From: Mesobacillus zeae | Lineage (GTDB): Bacteria > Bacillota > Bacilli > Bacillales > Cytobacillaceae | DNA: 64,000 bases | Direction of reading: 5' to 3' | NCBI RefSeq assembly: GCF_003570705.1 | Contig: NZ_QWVT01000013.1 | Coordinates: 1-64,000, forward strand | Shown: positions 30,974 to 38,547 of the stretch, piece by piece | Numbering within the stretch: position 1 is the first letter of the stretch | Layout of the letters: the number at the start of each line of letters is the position of its first letter | Notes under the pieces: model-generated | Told to the model about the DNA's origin: nothing | What the model saw: only the letters and a program-made list of their open reading frames with translations | Database searches by the model: none | Position numbers and translations under genes: made by a program

Positions 30974-31346
30974 GATTTACATACCCACTTATTATTATAA
31001 AGACAAGAAGACAGCAAGGAGCAGGCGAAATAGGAAGAATTAAGCAACTTACTTCGCTGCTGCTAGCTTCAGGAAATGAATGGAGCTTCAACAGACAGGG
31101 GTTCGGAAAAACCTCTTTCGAAAGCCGGTATACTTTAAGGGCCATCGGTTTTCACAAGCTGTATTCGTTTTATGCAGTACTCTGGCTTTACATGTTTTGC
31201 AAACTTCCCTTTTAATTTTATAATCGGTTTTGTCCGCAAAACCTCCCTATGTGGAAGGCCGGCCAGGTGCCAGCCTCTTTTTTTTTGAATCTTTTCATTT
31301 CCCCTATTTTTTTAGTATGATTAAAAAAAACTGGGAGTGAGCTGGT

Positions 31347-32702
31347 TTGGGCAGAATATCCATCAAAATCGGTATTGTATTTTTTGCTTCCATCATCCTT
31401 ATTGAAGGCGTCTTATTTTACTTCCTCCATTCCTCGATCATCCACTCCCGAATAAGCGAAGAATTGGCGGCACTGCAAATGCGCGGGAACAACCACAGGG
31501 ATGTTCTTGAGTCAGCATATGGGGCTGAAACAATCCACCATATCACTGCGATGGAATCAAGCTTGGATACACATGTTGTCATTACAGGGCCCGATAGAAA
31601 AATCGTTGCCTCGTCCCGTCCGGTCGACGGGGATATTCAGAATAGCGTTCAAAGGACACCAGGCAAGGTACAGCGGGATGGGAGGATTCTCGAGGGTAAT
31701 TGGAAGGAGAGAAAATATATCTCGTCTGTCAGCCCGCTGGACAGCGGCGGTGCGGTTTATATGTTCCAGGATACAGACAGAGTTCAAGGACTGATTTCAA
31801 AGCTGAATGAACACTTTTTGCTCGCTGGCACGCTACTGGTCATCATGATGGTTATGATCTTCAGCTTTTTGTCCAAATTCATCACAAACCCGATGATAAA
31901 AATGAATGAAGCGACAAAACGCATCAGTGCAGGCGACTATTCAGTCACTCTGCCGCGCCTTGGGAAGGATGAACTTGGAGAACTCGGGGAGTCGATCGCT
32001 GTTCTTGCAAGCGATCTTAAGCATATAAAAAAAGAGCGGAACGAATTCCTTGCGAGCATTTCGCATGAACTCAGGACTCCGCTTACCTATTTGAAGGGAT
32101 ATGCCGATATCGCCTGCAAGCCTAGAATTGACGACAAAGACAGGATGGATTACCTGCGGATCATCAAAGAAGAAGCATCAAGGCTTTCGGTGCTTGTACA
32201 GGAACTTTTCGACCTGGCCAAAATGGATGAAAACAGCTTTTCCATCACCCCCCGCCGGACTGACCTTAACCTGTTCCTGTCAGAAATCCACCGAAAAATC
32301 TCCCCTTCCTTTTCAGAAGAAGAAATGCAACTGGAACTGCATTGCCCAAAAGGCATCCATGCTGACATTGACCCAGCGCGATTTGAACAGGTAATCCTGA
32401 ACCTGCTCGACAATGCCCGGAAATATTCAGGCAGGCACACTGTAACAAAGCTGGAAGCTTTCTCGCGCGGGGACAATGTGCATATCCATGTGTCTGATGA
32501 AGGAAAGGGCATCCCTAAGGAAGATCTCCCTTGGATTTTTGACAGGTTCTACCGTGTAGATAAGTCCAGGTCTAAGCAATTGGGAGGCTCAGGCCTTGGC
32601 CTTGCAATCGCAAGGGAGCTTGTCGAAGCGCATGGAGGTTCCATCTCAGCAGAAAGCGAACTTAATTCAGGCACGACTTTCGAAATCATCCTTCCATCCT
32701 GA
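31347..32702 (+). CDS. Orphan membrane sensor histidine kinase
   Basis: Kinase of 451 residues: membrane segment at about 7-28, an extracellular PAS/Cache-like region with THVVITGPDRKIVASSRP, a second segment at 157-176, HAMP, phospho-acceptor His240 (ASISHELRTPLTYLKGY), and HATPase motifs NLLDNARKYS and GGSGLGLAIARELVEAHGG. The TTG start at 31347 has GGGAG 9 bases upstream. No response regulator gene adjoins it, so its partner is elsewhere; the regulator at 30169-30891 on the other strand already has its own kinase. The 3' end overlaps the convergent MASE3 gene by 36 bp. Confidence 0.87.
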   Translation: MGRISIKIGIVFFASIILIEGVLFYFLHSSIIHSRISEELAALQMRGNNHRDVLESAYGAETIHHITAMESSLDTHVVITGPDRKIVASSRPVDGDIQNSVQRTPGKVQRDGRILEGNWKERKYISSVSPLDSGGAVYMFQDTDRVQGLISKLNEHFLLAGTLLVIMMVMIFSFLSKFITNPMIKMNEATKRISAGDYSVTLPRLGKDELGELGESIAVLASDLKHIKKERNEFLASISHELRTPLTYLKGYADIACKPRIDDKDRMDYLRIIKEEASRLSVLVQELFDLAKMDENSFSITPRRTDLNLFLSEIHRKISPSFSEEEMQLELHCPKGIHADIDPARFEQVILNLLDNARKYSGRHTVTKLEAFSRGDNVHIHVSDEGKGIPKEDLPWIFDRFYRVDKSRSKQLGGSGLGLAIARELVEAHGGSISAESELNSGTTFEIILPS

Positions 32703-33875
32703 GCGGAAGGATGGGTCCGCCTGCATGGCAGACCCAGAAAGTTCAGCCACCACTCCATCGTCCTCAATAGGCACAAGTGAGACAATGTACCGTGAACCCT
32801 TATAATCAACCCAGAATGATACCTTCTCTCTTTCTTCCCAGGCTGTATCATAATTTTTGAGCAGCCTGTTTGTTTTTGCTGAAAAAATTTCTTCAAGTGT
32901 TCTTCCATTGATATCCTCTTCATTCCGGCCAAGCTGCTGGAGCAAAAAGCCTCCATGGTAGAAATGAAGATAGTCATCCCCTTTTTTGATGGCTTTGAAT
33001 AGACCCCCATTATGGTGATTGATGAGCCTTTCCCGCTCTGCTAACGTTCCCAGACGCTGTTTTTCGGAAAACATATCTCTGCGGATGATTGAAAAGTAAA
33101 ATCCTTTCATAATGAAGAAATATCCCATTAGCTTGTAAAGATGCCCTGTCAAATTATCGATATCAAACACACTTTGGTATACGGTAAAAATAAGCTCTGA
33201 CATGAACAGGAAAGTAAAAGCAAGAGCAACGTATAAATGGTATTCCTTCTTCCCTTCATAGTACAGATACAGCGCAAGGATGATAGAAGCGAAGTGAAGA
33301 AAGCAGACGGCATACTCAGCTGCGTTTTTAAGAAATGTCGTACCCTGCCCTTCAATGACAAGAAGCGGAAGCTGTGTTTCAAACCTGAAGAATACAAAAG
33401 AAAGCGTACCAATCAGCACCCCGCTCAATAGAAGCAGAAAACGTCTTGGATCAAAGCTAATCTTACGGTTCTTGAAGAGCAGGACTGCCACCATGGACAC
33501 TGATTCAACTCCCCTGGCTGCCAGCCAAAACCATGTAGCCCTTGCAATGGAACTTTCTGCAATAAAAACAGGCATTCCCTTGAACGATAGAGCATGAAGC
33601 AGATCAAACGCCCCAACAATCAGAAAAACAAAAGCCAGCAAGAGTACCCTCGCCGACTGGGTATAGCTGAATGACCACCAGCCATATAAAAAAATAGAAA
33701 AAGAGACCGTTATACTAATGAATTCGAGCACTGTATGAATCCCCACATAATTATCCGGGTTGAAGTAACTGGACAATTCCGTATGATAAAAATGGACGGC
33801 CATTAGAAATATTGTCGCTGCGACAATATAAACCAAAAACCGTTGCTCACTGATTTTTTTATGTTCCAATACCAT
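32667..33875 (-). CDS. MASE3-PAS membrane sensor protein without an output domain
   Basis: Protein of 402 residues: about seven membrane segments in the first 260 residues, including GAFDLLHALSFKGMP and FWLAARGVES, which match the MASE3 sensor domain, then a cytoplasmic PAS-like domain (about 295-385). MASE3 proteins usually end in a histidine kinase or GGDEF domain; here the chain stops after the PAS part. The PAS-like part resembles that of the kinase at 35383-36480 (GRTLEEIFS against GRRLQDIFS). The start is ATG 33875. It follows the hypothetical gene by a few bases, so both are likely co-transcribed. Function unknown. Confidence 0.75.
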   Translation of the reverse strand: MVLEHKKISEQRFLVYIVAATIFLMAVHFYHTELSSYFNPDNYVGIHTVLEFISITVSFSIFLYGWWSFSYTQSARVLLLAFVFLIVGAFDLLHALSFKGMPVFIAESSIARATWFWLAARGVESVSMVAVLLFKNRKISFDPRRFLLLLSGVLIGTLSFVFFRFETQLPLLVIEGQGTTFLKNAAEYAVCFLHFASIILALYLYYEGKKEYHLYVALAFTFLFMSELIFTVYQSVFDIDNLTGHLYKLMGYFFIMKGFYFSIIRRDMFSEKQRLGTLAERERLINHHNGGLFKAIKKGDDYLHFYHGGFLLQQLGRNEEDINGRTLEEIFSAKTNRLLKNYDTAWEEREKVSFWVDYKGSRYIVSLVPIEDDGVVAELSGSAMQADPSFRSGWKDDFESRA

Positions 33876-33886
33876 CACCTGCCTTG

Positions 33887-34408
33887 TCAGTTCTTGTCTA
33901 TAGCGCGCTTGAATTCCTTGATAAGCCTGTACTTCTCTTGCTCTGTCTTCACGGGGACTTTCCCGTATTTAGGGACCATGTTATACCAATTTTTGGGCTT
34001 GTTCCTGTTAACAGCAAAAACATACATTTGTCCCGGCTGCAGCATGGAATCGTTTTCGTATTGCAGAAGATAGAGCTTTCCTTTTTCTTTGTAATAACCA
34101 CCCATTTGGTTTATTGTCACGTCCCCGATAAGCGCACCCTTAAGATTTTGTGTGATCCTTACGGAAAATTGCGTAGAGGCTCCCCCAATGGCTTTCCTGT
34201 CCCCGCTTTCCTCAATCACTTCACCGATGAAAATGTTGTCTGCTGACCGGCTCAACACTTCCTTATCCTGGTAGTTATCCGCATATTCAAAGTCTTTGCC
34301 AATAATGATGGCAGACTCCCTAGAGTCCAGAAAATCAGTGAAATACTTCGTTGCAACCAATGACAGAACAAAGACCGCCAACATTGCAATCATGATCTTT
34401 TTCTTCAT
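33887..34408 (-). CDS. Secreted or membrane-anchored protein of unknown function
   Basis: Protein of 173 residues with an N-terminal signal or anchor helix (KKKIMIAMLAVFVLSLVATK), followed by a strand-rich extracellular region without Cys. No family was recognised. Segments such as ADNIFIGEVIEESG and GQMYVFAVNRN recall beta-barrel exported proteins of Bacilli, but this is only an impression. It is upstream of the MASE3 gene and ends about 12 bp before it, so an operon is likely. ATG 34408 starts the frame. Confidence 0.65.
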   Translation of the reverse strand: MKKKIMIAMLAVFVLSLVATKYFTDFLDSRESAIIIGKDFEYADNYQDKEVLSRSADNIFIGEVIEESGDRKAIGGASTQFSVRITQNLKGALIGDVTINQMGGYYKEKGKLYLLQYENDSMLQPGQMYVFAVNRNKPKNWYNMVPKYGKVPVKTEQEKYRLIKEFKRAIDKN

Positions 34409-34518
34409 ATCACAGATGGCCCCTTAAGAAATAATGGAATCATTTATATTTTAATGGAAGCCTCTGCCACAATGCCCAATATCATATGAAGGTTTAAGGA
34501 ACATTTACTTCTGAACTT

Positions 34519-34553
34519 TTAAAGAGGGCCAAGTTTTCCCGGCCCTCTTTGTG
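34519..34553. terminator. Terminator between cotX relic and hypothetical gene
   Basis: Stem AAAGAGGGCC / GGCCCTCTTT around a 10-base loop. It lies just after the end of the cotX-like pseudogene. Confidence 0.8.
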
Positions 34554-34554
34554 T

Positions 34555-34993
34555 TTAAAGGATTTCCAGTTTCACCAATAATGCAAGAACAGCTGAATAT
34601 TGACAGCAAGGTCAATGTCAGTTGTTGTTACTTTGACATTGCGGGAGTTTTTGATGACAGTCCGCTGGCGGTTTTTCTGCTTGATTGATGCTTTTTGGAA
34701 AAGCTTGTGTGCAATTTCGTCCGATTTGCAGCTATCTGCAATCGAAAGCTGAAGGATCACTGCAATCGCTGCCTGCAGTGCAGCCTAGATGGAGAGGGCT
34801 ACCTGAGTGTCGGTAGAAACCACTTCCACTTCGAATCGATGCTATCGATTGTTTCTTCGGATGACTGGTAAGTCTCGCTATTTTGACTTCCCTTTTGGCT
34901 CACTTCTGTATCCTTGAAGGTTGGATGGCATGATTCGGAATCAAGTGCGTTCCAACATCCACTCTTTTTGCTTGGATACCATACTTTACTCAT
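34555..34993 (-). pseudogene. cotX: CotX-type spore coat protein, broken
   Basis: Three reading frames together encode a CotX/CotV-type insoluble coat protein. The N-terminal part (MSKVWYPSKKSGCWNALDSE) has an excellent ribosome site (AGGGAGGTG). The typical repeats VVSTDTQVALSI and KVTTTDIDLAVNIQ and the ending LLVKLEIL are present but lie in shifted frames. There is a frameshift near 34825-34835, a TAG in place of Gln inside the first repeat (about 34769), and another frameshift near 34590 just before the last residues. The gene is decayed, or carries sequencing errors at three places. Confidence 0.75.
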
Positions 34994-35008
34994 CACTTTC
35001 ACCTCCCT

Positions 35009-35203
35009 TTAATCTAGCAAATTCTTTAGTTCCGAGTGGATTTCATCCGCCGATTTCCTGGTATTCCGTTTTTTTCAGAGACCTGATTGCCAGCTCCTAA
35101 ATGCTATGGCGGTCAAAGACATCTGAAGTACCTTATCCATAAAGGTGCCCTTTGGGTTGCTCTTCAGCGTTTGTGAAATAGCTTTTTTGATCCCGTCATC
35201 CAT
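35009..35203 (-). pseudogene. Small ORF before cotX, interrupted by TGA
   Basis: The frame begins MDDGIKKAISQTLKSNPKGT behind AGGAG, has TGA as codon 43 (35077-35075), and goes on as KKRNTRKSADEIHSELKNLL to a stop at 35011-35009. A run of seven A follows the TGA, so a slippage frameshift is possible. The product is not recognised. It sits directly upstream of the broken cotX gene and may be a decayed coat gene of the same unit. From 35204 to 35328 I see nothing further. Confidence 0.4.
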
Positions 35204-35328
35204 TCAGGTTGTCAGCTCCTGTCTGTTTTATTGTGTTTCTAGTCTATTCATATGTGTTAACGCGGAAATTGGGATGGGCTAATGAAAGGGAACAGGAGTG
35301 GAATTTGGAGATTTTACAGGAATCGCAC

Positions 35329-35368
35329 AAAAAAGGCCCTCCCAAAATTCCTTGGGAGGACCTTTTTT
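35329..35368. terminator. Terminator after the PAS-kinase gene
   Basis: Stem AAAAAAGGCCCTCCCAA / TTGGGAGGACCTTTTTT with one mismatch; it ends transcription of the kinase on the minus strand. Confidence 0.85.
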
Positions 35369-35382
35369 TATAGGATAATAGT

Positions 35383-36480
35383 CTATGACTGTTCATTGTC
35401 ATGCTGAATGGGAAGCATAACAGAAGCGATGGTACCACCGTTCTCCATGCTGCGAATTTCAATCCTGCCTTGATGGTCGTCAATAATTTTCTTGCAAACT
35501 GAAAGTCCTAGACCAGTTCCATTTGCTTTCGTTGTATAAAACGGAGTAAACAAATTACTAAGCTTCTCTTCGGGAATCCCGCAGCCCTTATCGGCAATTG
35601 AAACCTTCACCATCTCCTCTTGGTAGCGAGACAAAGTGATTTTAATGGTTCCTCTTTCCATAGATTCTATTGCGTTTTGGATTAAATTAATGAACACTTG
35701 TTTTAACTTGTTCGCCTTTCCCCTGATAGGAGGCATACCCGCCTCAATGTGCACATCGAATTCAATGCTTTTCATAAGTGCTTGAGTTTCTTCAAGCCTC
35801 AGGACATCCCTGATTAACAATTCAAGGCACACCGATTCCCATTCACCGGCAACAATCTGCGGCTTTGCCAGCTGCATATATTCATTGACAATATTACGGA
35901 TTCTTTCAAGTTCGCTTTGCATGATTCCAAGGTACTGCCCTGTGAGCTGCTGGTCTTTGTTCAGTTCGAGCAAAATTTTTGTGAATCCCATCAATGAAGT
36001 CAGCGGATTCCTGATTTCATGGGCAATCCCTGCGGCCAGCTGCCCGACAAGCGCCAGTTTTTCCGAGTTGAACAGCTTATCCTCATTTTTTTTCAAATTG
36101 GTGATATCCATTACAGTCCCGCTGATTTCTGTCACACATCCGTTATCCTTCACAGGGACAAGGAACACGAGAAATGAAAACTGTTCAAGCATGCCGCTAT
36201 ATTTCACTTCCTCGCCTTCCCAGCATTTTTCATAGAAAGGGAGCTTTTGCCTTACAACCTCCTCGGAAAAAATGTCTTGAAGTCTCCTGCCTGCTATATC
36301 GCTCACATTCACGCCGAAGGTTGGATGAATATCTCCCCAGGCCCCTTTATACACAAAATTCCCGTCCTGCTTCACAAGCTTAAACATCAGACTCTTGATA
36401 TGGTCTTCCGGGAAAAAGTTTCCTGATAAACTTTTGCAATTTATTCTGTCAGCCACTTTATTCACCACAATTCCCGCCAT
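35383..36480 (-). CDS. Soluble PAS-domain sensor histidine kinase (KinA-E-like)
   Basis: Protein of 365 residues without membrane segments: a PAS-like domain at about 28-128, HisKA with His154 (GIAHEIRNPLTSLMGFTKIL), and a HATPase domain with NLIQNAIESM and GTGLGLSVCKKIIDDH. The organisation is that of sporulation phosphorelay kinases of Bacillus, which have no adjacent regulator. No ribosome site precedes ATG 36480; a GTG 15 to 18 bases later with GCGGG upstream is also possible, so the N-terminus is uncertain. The PAS region is akin to that of the MASE3 protein. Confidence 0.85.
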   Translation of the reverse strand: MAGIVVNKVADRINCKSLSGNFFPEDHIKSLMFKLVKQDGNFVYKGAWGDIHPTFGVNVSDIAGRRLQDIFSEEVVRQKLPFYEKCWEGEEVKYSGMLEQFSFLVFLVPVKDNGCVTEISGTVMDITNLKKNEDKLFNSEKLALVGQLAAGIAHEIRNPLTSLMGFTKILLELNKDQQLTGQYLGIMQSELERIRNIVNEYMQLAKPQIVAGEWESVCLELLIRDVLRLEETQALMKSIEFDVHIEAGMPPIRGKANKLKQVFINLIQNAIESMERGTIKITLSRYQEEMVKVSIADKGCGIPEEKLSNLFTPFYTTKANGTGLGLSVCKKIIDDHQGRIEIRSMENGGTIASVMLPIQHDNEQS

Positions 36481-36586
36481 TTATTAACATTATTATAAAT
36501 TCTTTGCTGTAATATGACTATTATTGTTTGCTGTAATTTGCAAAACTTTGTACATTTATCTGTAAATCACTCAAATCAGCACCATA

Positions 36587-36638
36587 TGTTAACCTGCTAA
36601 TTTTTAAGTTGACACAAAATAAGACAATCTATTATTCT
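36587..36638 (+). promoter_or_regulatory. bioY promoter with BirA-type operator
   Basis: TTGACA (36609-36614) and TATTCT (36633-36638) with an 18-base gap form a promoter. The half-sites TGTTAACC (36587-36594) and AGTTGACA (36607-36614) form an imperfect inverted repeat 12 bp apart that covers the -35 box, which is similar to BirA operators of biotin genes in Bacilli. Biotin-BirA would block the promoter. Confidence 0.5.
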
Positions 36639-36680
36639 ATTCTTATATACATATTCGAACACGAAGAGGGGATTGGGTGT

Positions 36681-37277
36681 ATGGGGAAGAAATTCAGGAC
36701 GATAGACTTAACACTAGCGGCAATGTTCGTTGCCTTGATGGCAGTCGGTGCAAACATTACATCTTTTGCACCTTTTATGAAAATTGGGGAAGTTCCGATT
36801 ACCTTGCAGACTTTCTTCGCTATCCTTGCAGGTGTCATACTTGGAGCTCGCCTCGGAGCAATATCTATGGGAGTTTATACGCTTGTTGGACTTGCAGGAG
36901 TACCGGTTTTTGCTAAATTTGGCGCAGGCTTTTCGACGGTAGTAAGCCCTACATTTGGATTTATTGTTTCTTTCATTCTTACGGCCTATTGTGTCGGAAA
37001 AATCGTTGAAAAATATCGTTCTCTGCCAGCTTTTATCGTCGCTTCACTCATTGGACTTATAGTGAACTACGTATTTGGGACGAACTGGATGTACTTCGCG
37101 ATGAAAAGCTGGGCTGCGGCTCCGGAAGGTTTCACCTACAAAATGGCATGGATGTGGATGGCAGTCCCGATCCCGAAAGATATTGTCCTTTCTGTATTTG
37201 CAGGGTTAGTGGCCCACCGCCTGGAAAGATCAGTGCTTTCAAAAGGGAGCTTCAAGCATCTGAAAAATGCAGTTTAA
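36681..37277 (+). CDS. bioY: Biotin transporter BioY
   Basis: S-component of an ECF-type vitamin transporter, 198 residues, with six membrane segments. The recognised family pieces are VPITLQTFFAILAGVILGAR and GALSMG-like AISMGVYTLVGLAGVPVF. It binds biotin and either works alone or with the EcfAAT module encoded elsewhere. ATG 36681 lies about 10 bases after GAGGGG; the longer frame from 36609 overlaps the promoter and is rejected. The gene ends at a strong bidirectional terminator. Confidence 0.93.
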   Translation: MGKKFRTIDLTLAAMFVALMAVGANITSFAPFMKIGEVPITLQTFFAILAGVILGARLGAISMGVYTLVGLAGVPVFAKFGAGFSTVVSPTFGFIVSFILTAYCVGKIVEKYRSLPAFIVASLIGLIVNYVFGTNWMYFAMKSWAAAPEGFTYKMAWMWMAVPIPKDIVLSVFAGLVAHRLERSVLSKGSFKHLKNAV

Positions 37278-37311
37278 CTGACAATGTACGAGCCAAGATT
37301 TCTGCAATTCG

Positions 37312-37354
37312 AAAAGGAACGGCCGCATTCCCTAGTAATGCGGCCGTTCCTTTT
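37312..37354. terminator. Bidirectional terminator between bioY and the ThiF/MoeB gene
   Basis: Perfect 18-bp stem AAAAGGAACGGCCGCATT / AATGCGGCCGTTCCTTTT with a 7-base loop, between convergent genes. Confidence 0.95.
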
Positions 37355-37376
37355 CTATCTAAATAATTTAAGGAAA

Positions 37377-38402
37377 TCAGCTTCCATAGTATTTTGCATA
37401 ATAGGCTTTCGCCTGGGCAGCATGATCGACGCCATGCACAAGGACACGGCCATCTTTAAAGAAGACCATCGACACGCCGGCTTCGGGTGAGAACTTGAGC
37501 AGAAAGGAGTTTTGAAGCACTTGCCCGCTATGCTGAAGCCGGGAAGCAAGGCTGGTAAGATTCACTTCTCCTCGAATTCCCGGGTTAATCTGTATAGTCT
37601 CGCGACCGCACAGTACCGTATAGGCTGGCTCGCGCCCATGCGCTTTCTCAAGAAACTCGTATTGTCCCCGGCCACATGCCGGGCATTCCGGACTCCGGCC
37701 TTGGGATACATCCATTTGAAGAATCGTATGGTTCCATATATCGAGCTGCTCAAGATTAGGGTTTGATTTTGCCCCGAGGAGAAGTTTCAAAGCTTCAGCC
37801 GCCTGGAATGATCCTATGATGTCAGTGACAGGGGACAGGACACCAACTGTATCGCATGTCTCCCCCATTCCTGCAGGCACGTCCGGAAACAAACAGCGGA
37901 AGCACGGTGTACTTCCAGGAATAATTACCGTGTACATGCCCCTTGAGCTCACCGCTCCACCATAAATCCATGGTATACCGAGTTTGGCAGATAGATCGTT
38001 AATTAAGTACCTTGTCGAGAAATTATCGGTACCGTCCATAATGACATCGACATCGCCGAGCAGTTCCTCAGCATTCTCAGGATTTAAATCTGCAATCACA
38101 GGCTCAATCTTCACAGTCGAGTTGATTCTCCGCAGCTTGTTCGCAGCGGCGACTGCTTTTGGGATGTTTGCAGCTGCGTCATCCTCATCGTATAACAGCT
38201 GCCGCTGCAGATTGGAAAGCTCGACTATATCCCTGTCAATCAGCCTGACATAGCCTACTCCTGAGCGCACAAGATGATTTGCAATCACAGTTCCAAGCGC
38301 ACCCATCCCTGCCACTGCAGCCCTGCTGCCAAGGAGCTTCTTCTGCCCTTCCTCCCCAATCGGCCCAAACAGAAGCTGACGAGAATAACGTTCCATTTCC
38401 AT
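37377..38402 (-). CDS. moeB: ThiF/MoeB-family adenylyltransferase (E1-like)
   Basis: E1-like protein of 341 residues that adenylates the C-terminal Gly of a MoaD/ThiS-like sulfur carrier. The ATP site GMGALGTVIANHLVR is at 32-46, DRDIVELSNLQRQLLY follows, and zinc ligands are in CFRCLF and CPACG. The last 80 residues form an extra C-terminal region of unclear kind. It is divergent from the tungsten AOR gene and 2.3 kb from a MoaD gene, so it probably serves tungstopterin (or molybdopterin) synthesis. A ThiF role cannot be ruled out. Confidence 0.85.
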   Translation of the reverse strand: MEMERYSRQLLFGPIGEEGQKKLLGSRAAVAGMGALGTVIANHLVRSGVGYVRLIDRDIVELSNLQRQLLYDEDDAAANIPKAVAAANKLRRINSTVKIEPVIADLNPENAEELLGDVDVIMDGTDNFSTRYLINDLSAKLGIPWIYGGAVSSRGMYTVIIPGSTPCFRCLFPDVPAGMGETCDTVGVLSPVTDIIGSFQAAEALKLLLGAKSNPNLEQLDIWNHTILQMDVSQGRSPECPACGRGQYEFLEKAHGREPAYTVLCGRETIQINPGIRGEVNLTSLASRLQHSGQVLQNSFLLKFSPEAGVSMVFFKDGRVLVHGVDHAAQAKAYYAKYYGS

Positions 38403-38547
38403 CCCAAATCCCCCATTCCCTTTATTTTATTATAGAAAAATAAAAAAATTATTGCGACACTTAATAAGCAAGAGGAATTTTCCTCTGCACTATCTAATTA
38501 ATTATAAGATAGGGATTATTATTGATTGAAAGAGGTGGAGATGAACG
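38403..38547. promoter_or_regulatory. Divergent promoter region between moeB and AOR genes
   Basis: Two inverted repeats lie here: GAGGAATTTTCCTC (38472-38485) and CTATCT-N11-AGATAG (38490-38512). The first covers the expected -35 area of a -10 box TATAAG (38503-38508) for the AOR gene, and a TATAAT for the moeB side lies near 38437. They are candidate binding sites for a regulator of the tungsten module. Confidence 0.4.

Noticed and set aside
35075-35077. Second possible Sec codon (TGA in the small ORF before cotX)
   Set aside because: No SECIS-like hairpin follows, the TGA is next to an A7 run, and the neighbouring coat gene is clearly broken, so decay is the better explanation.
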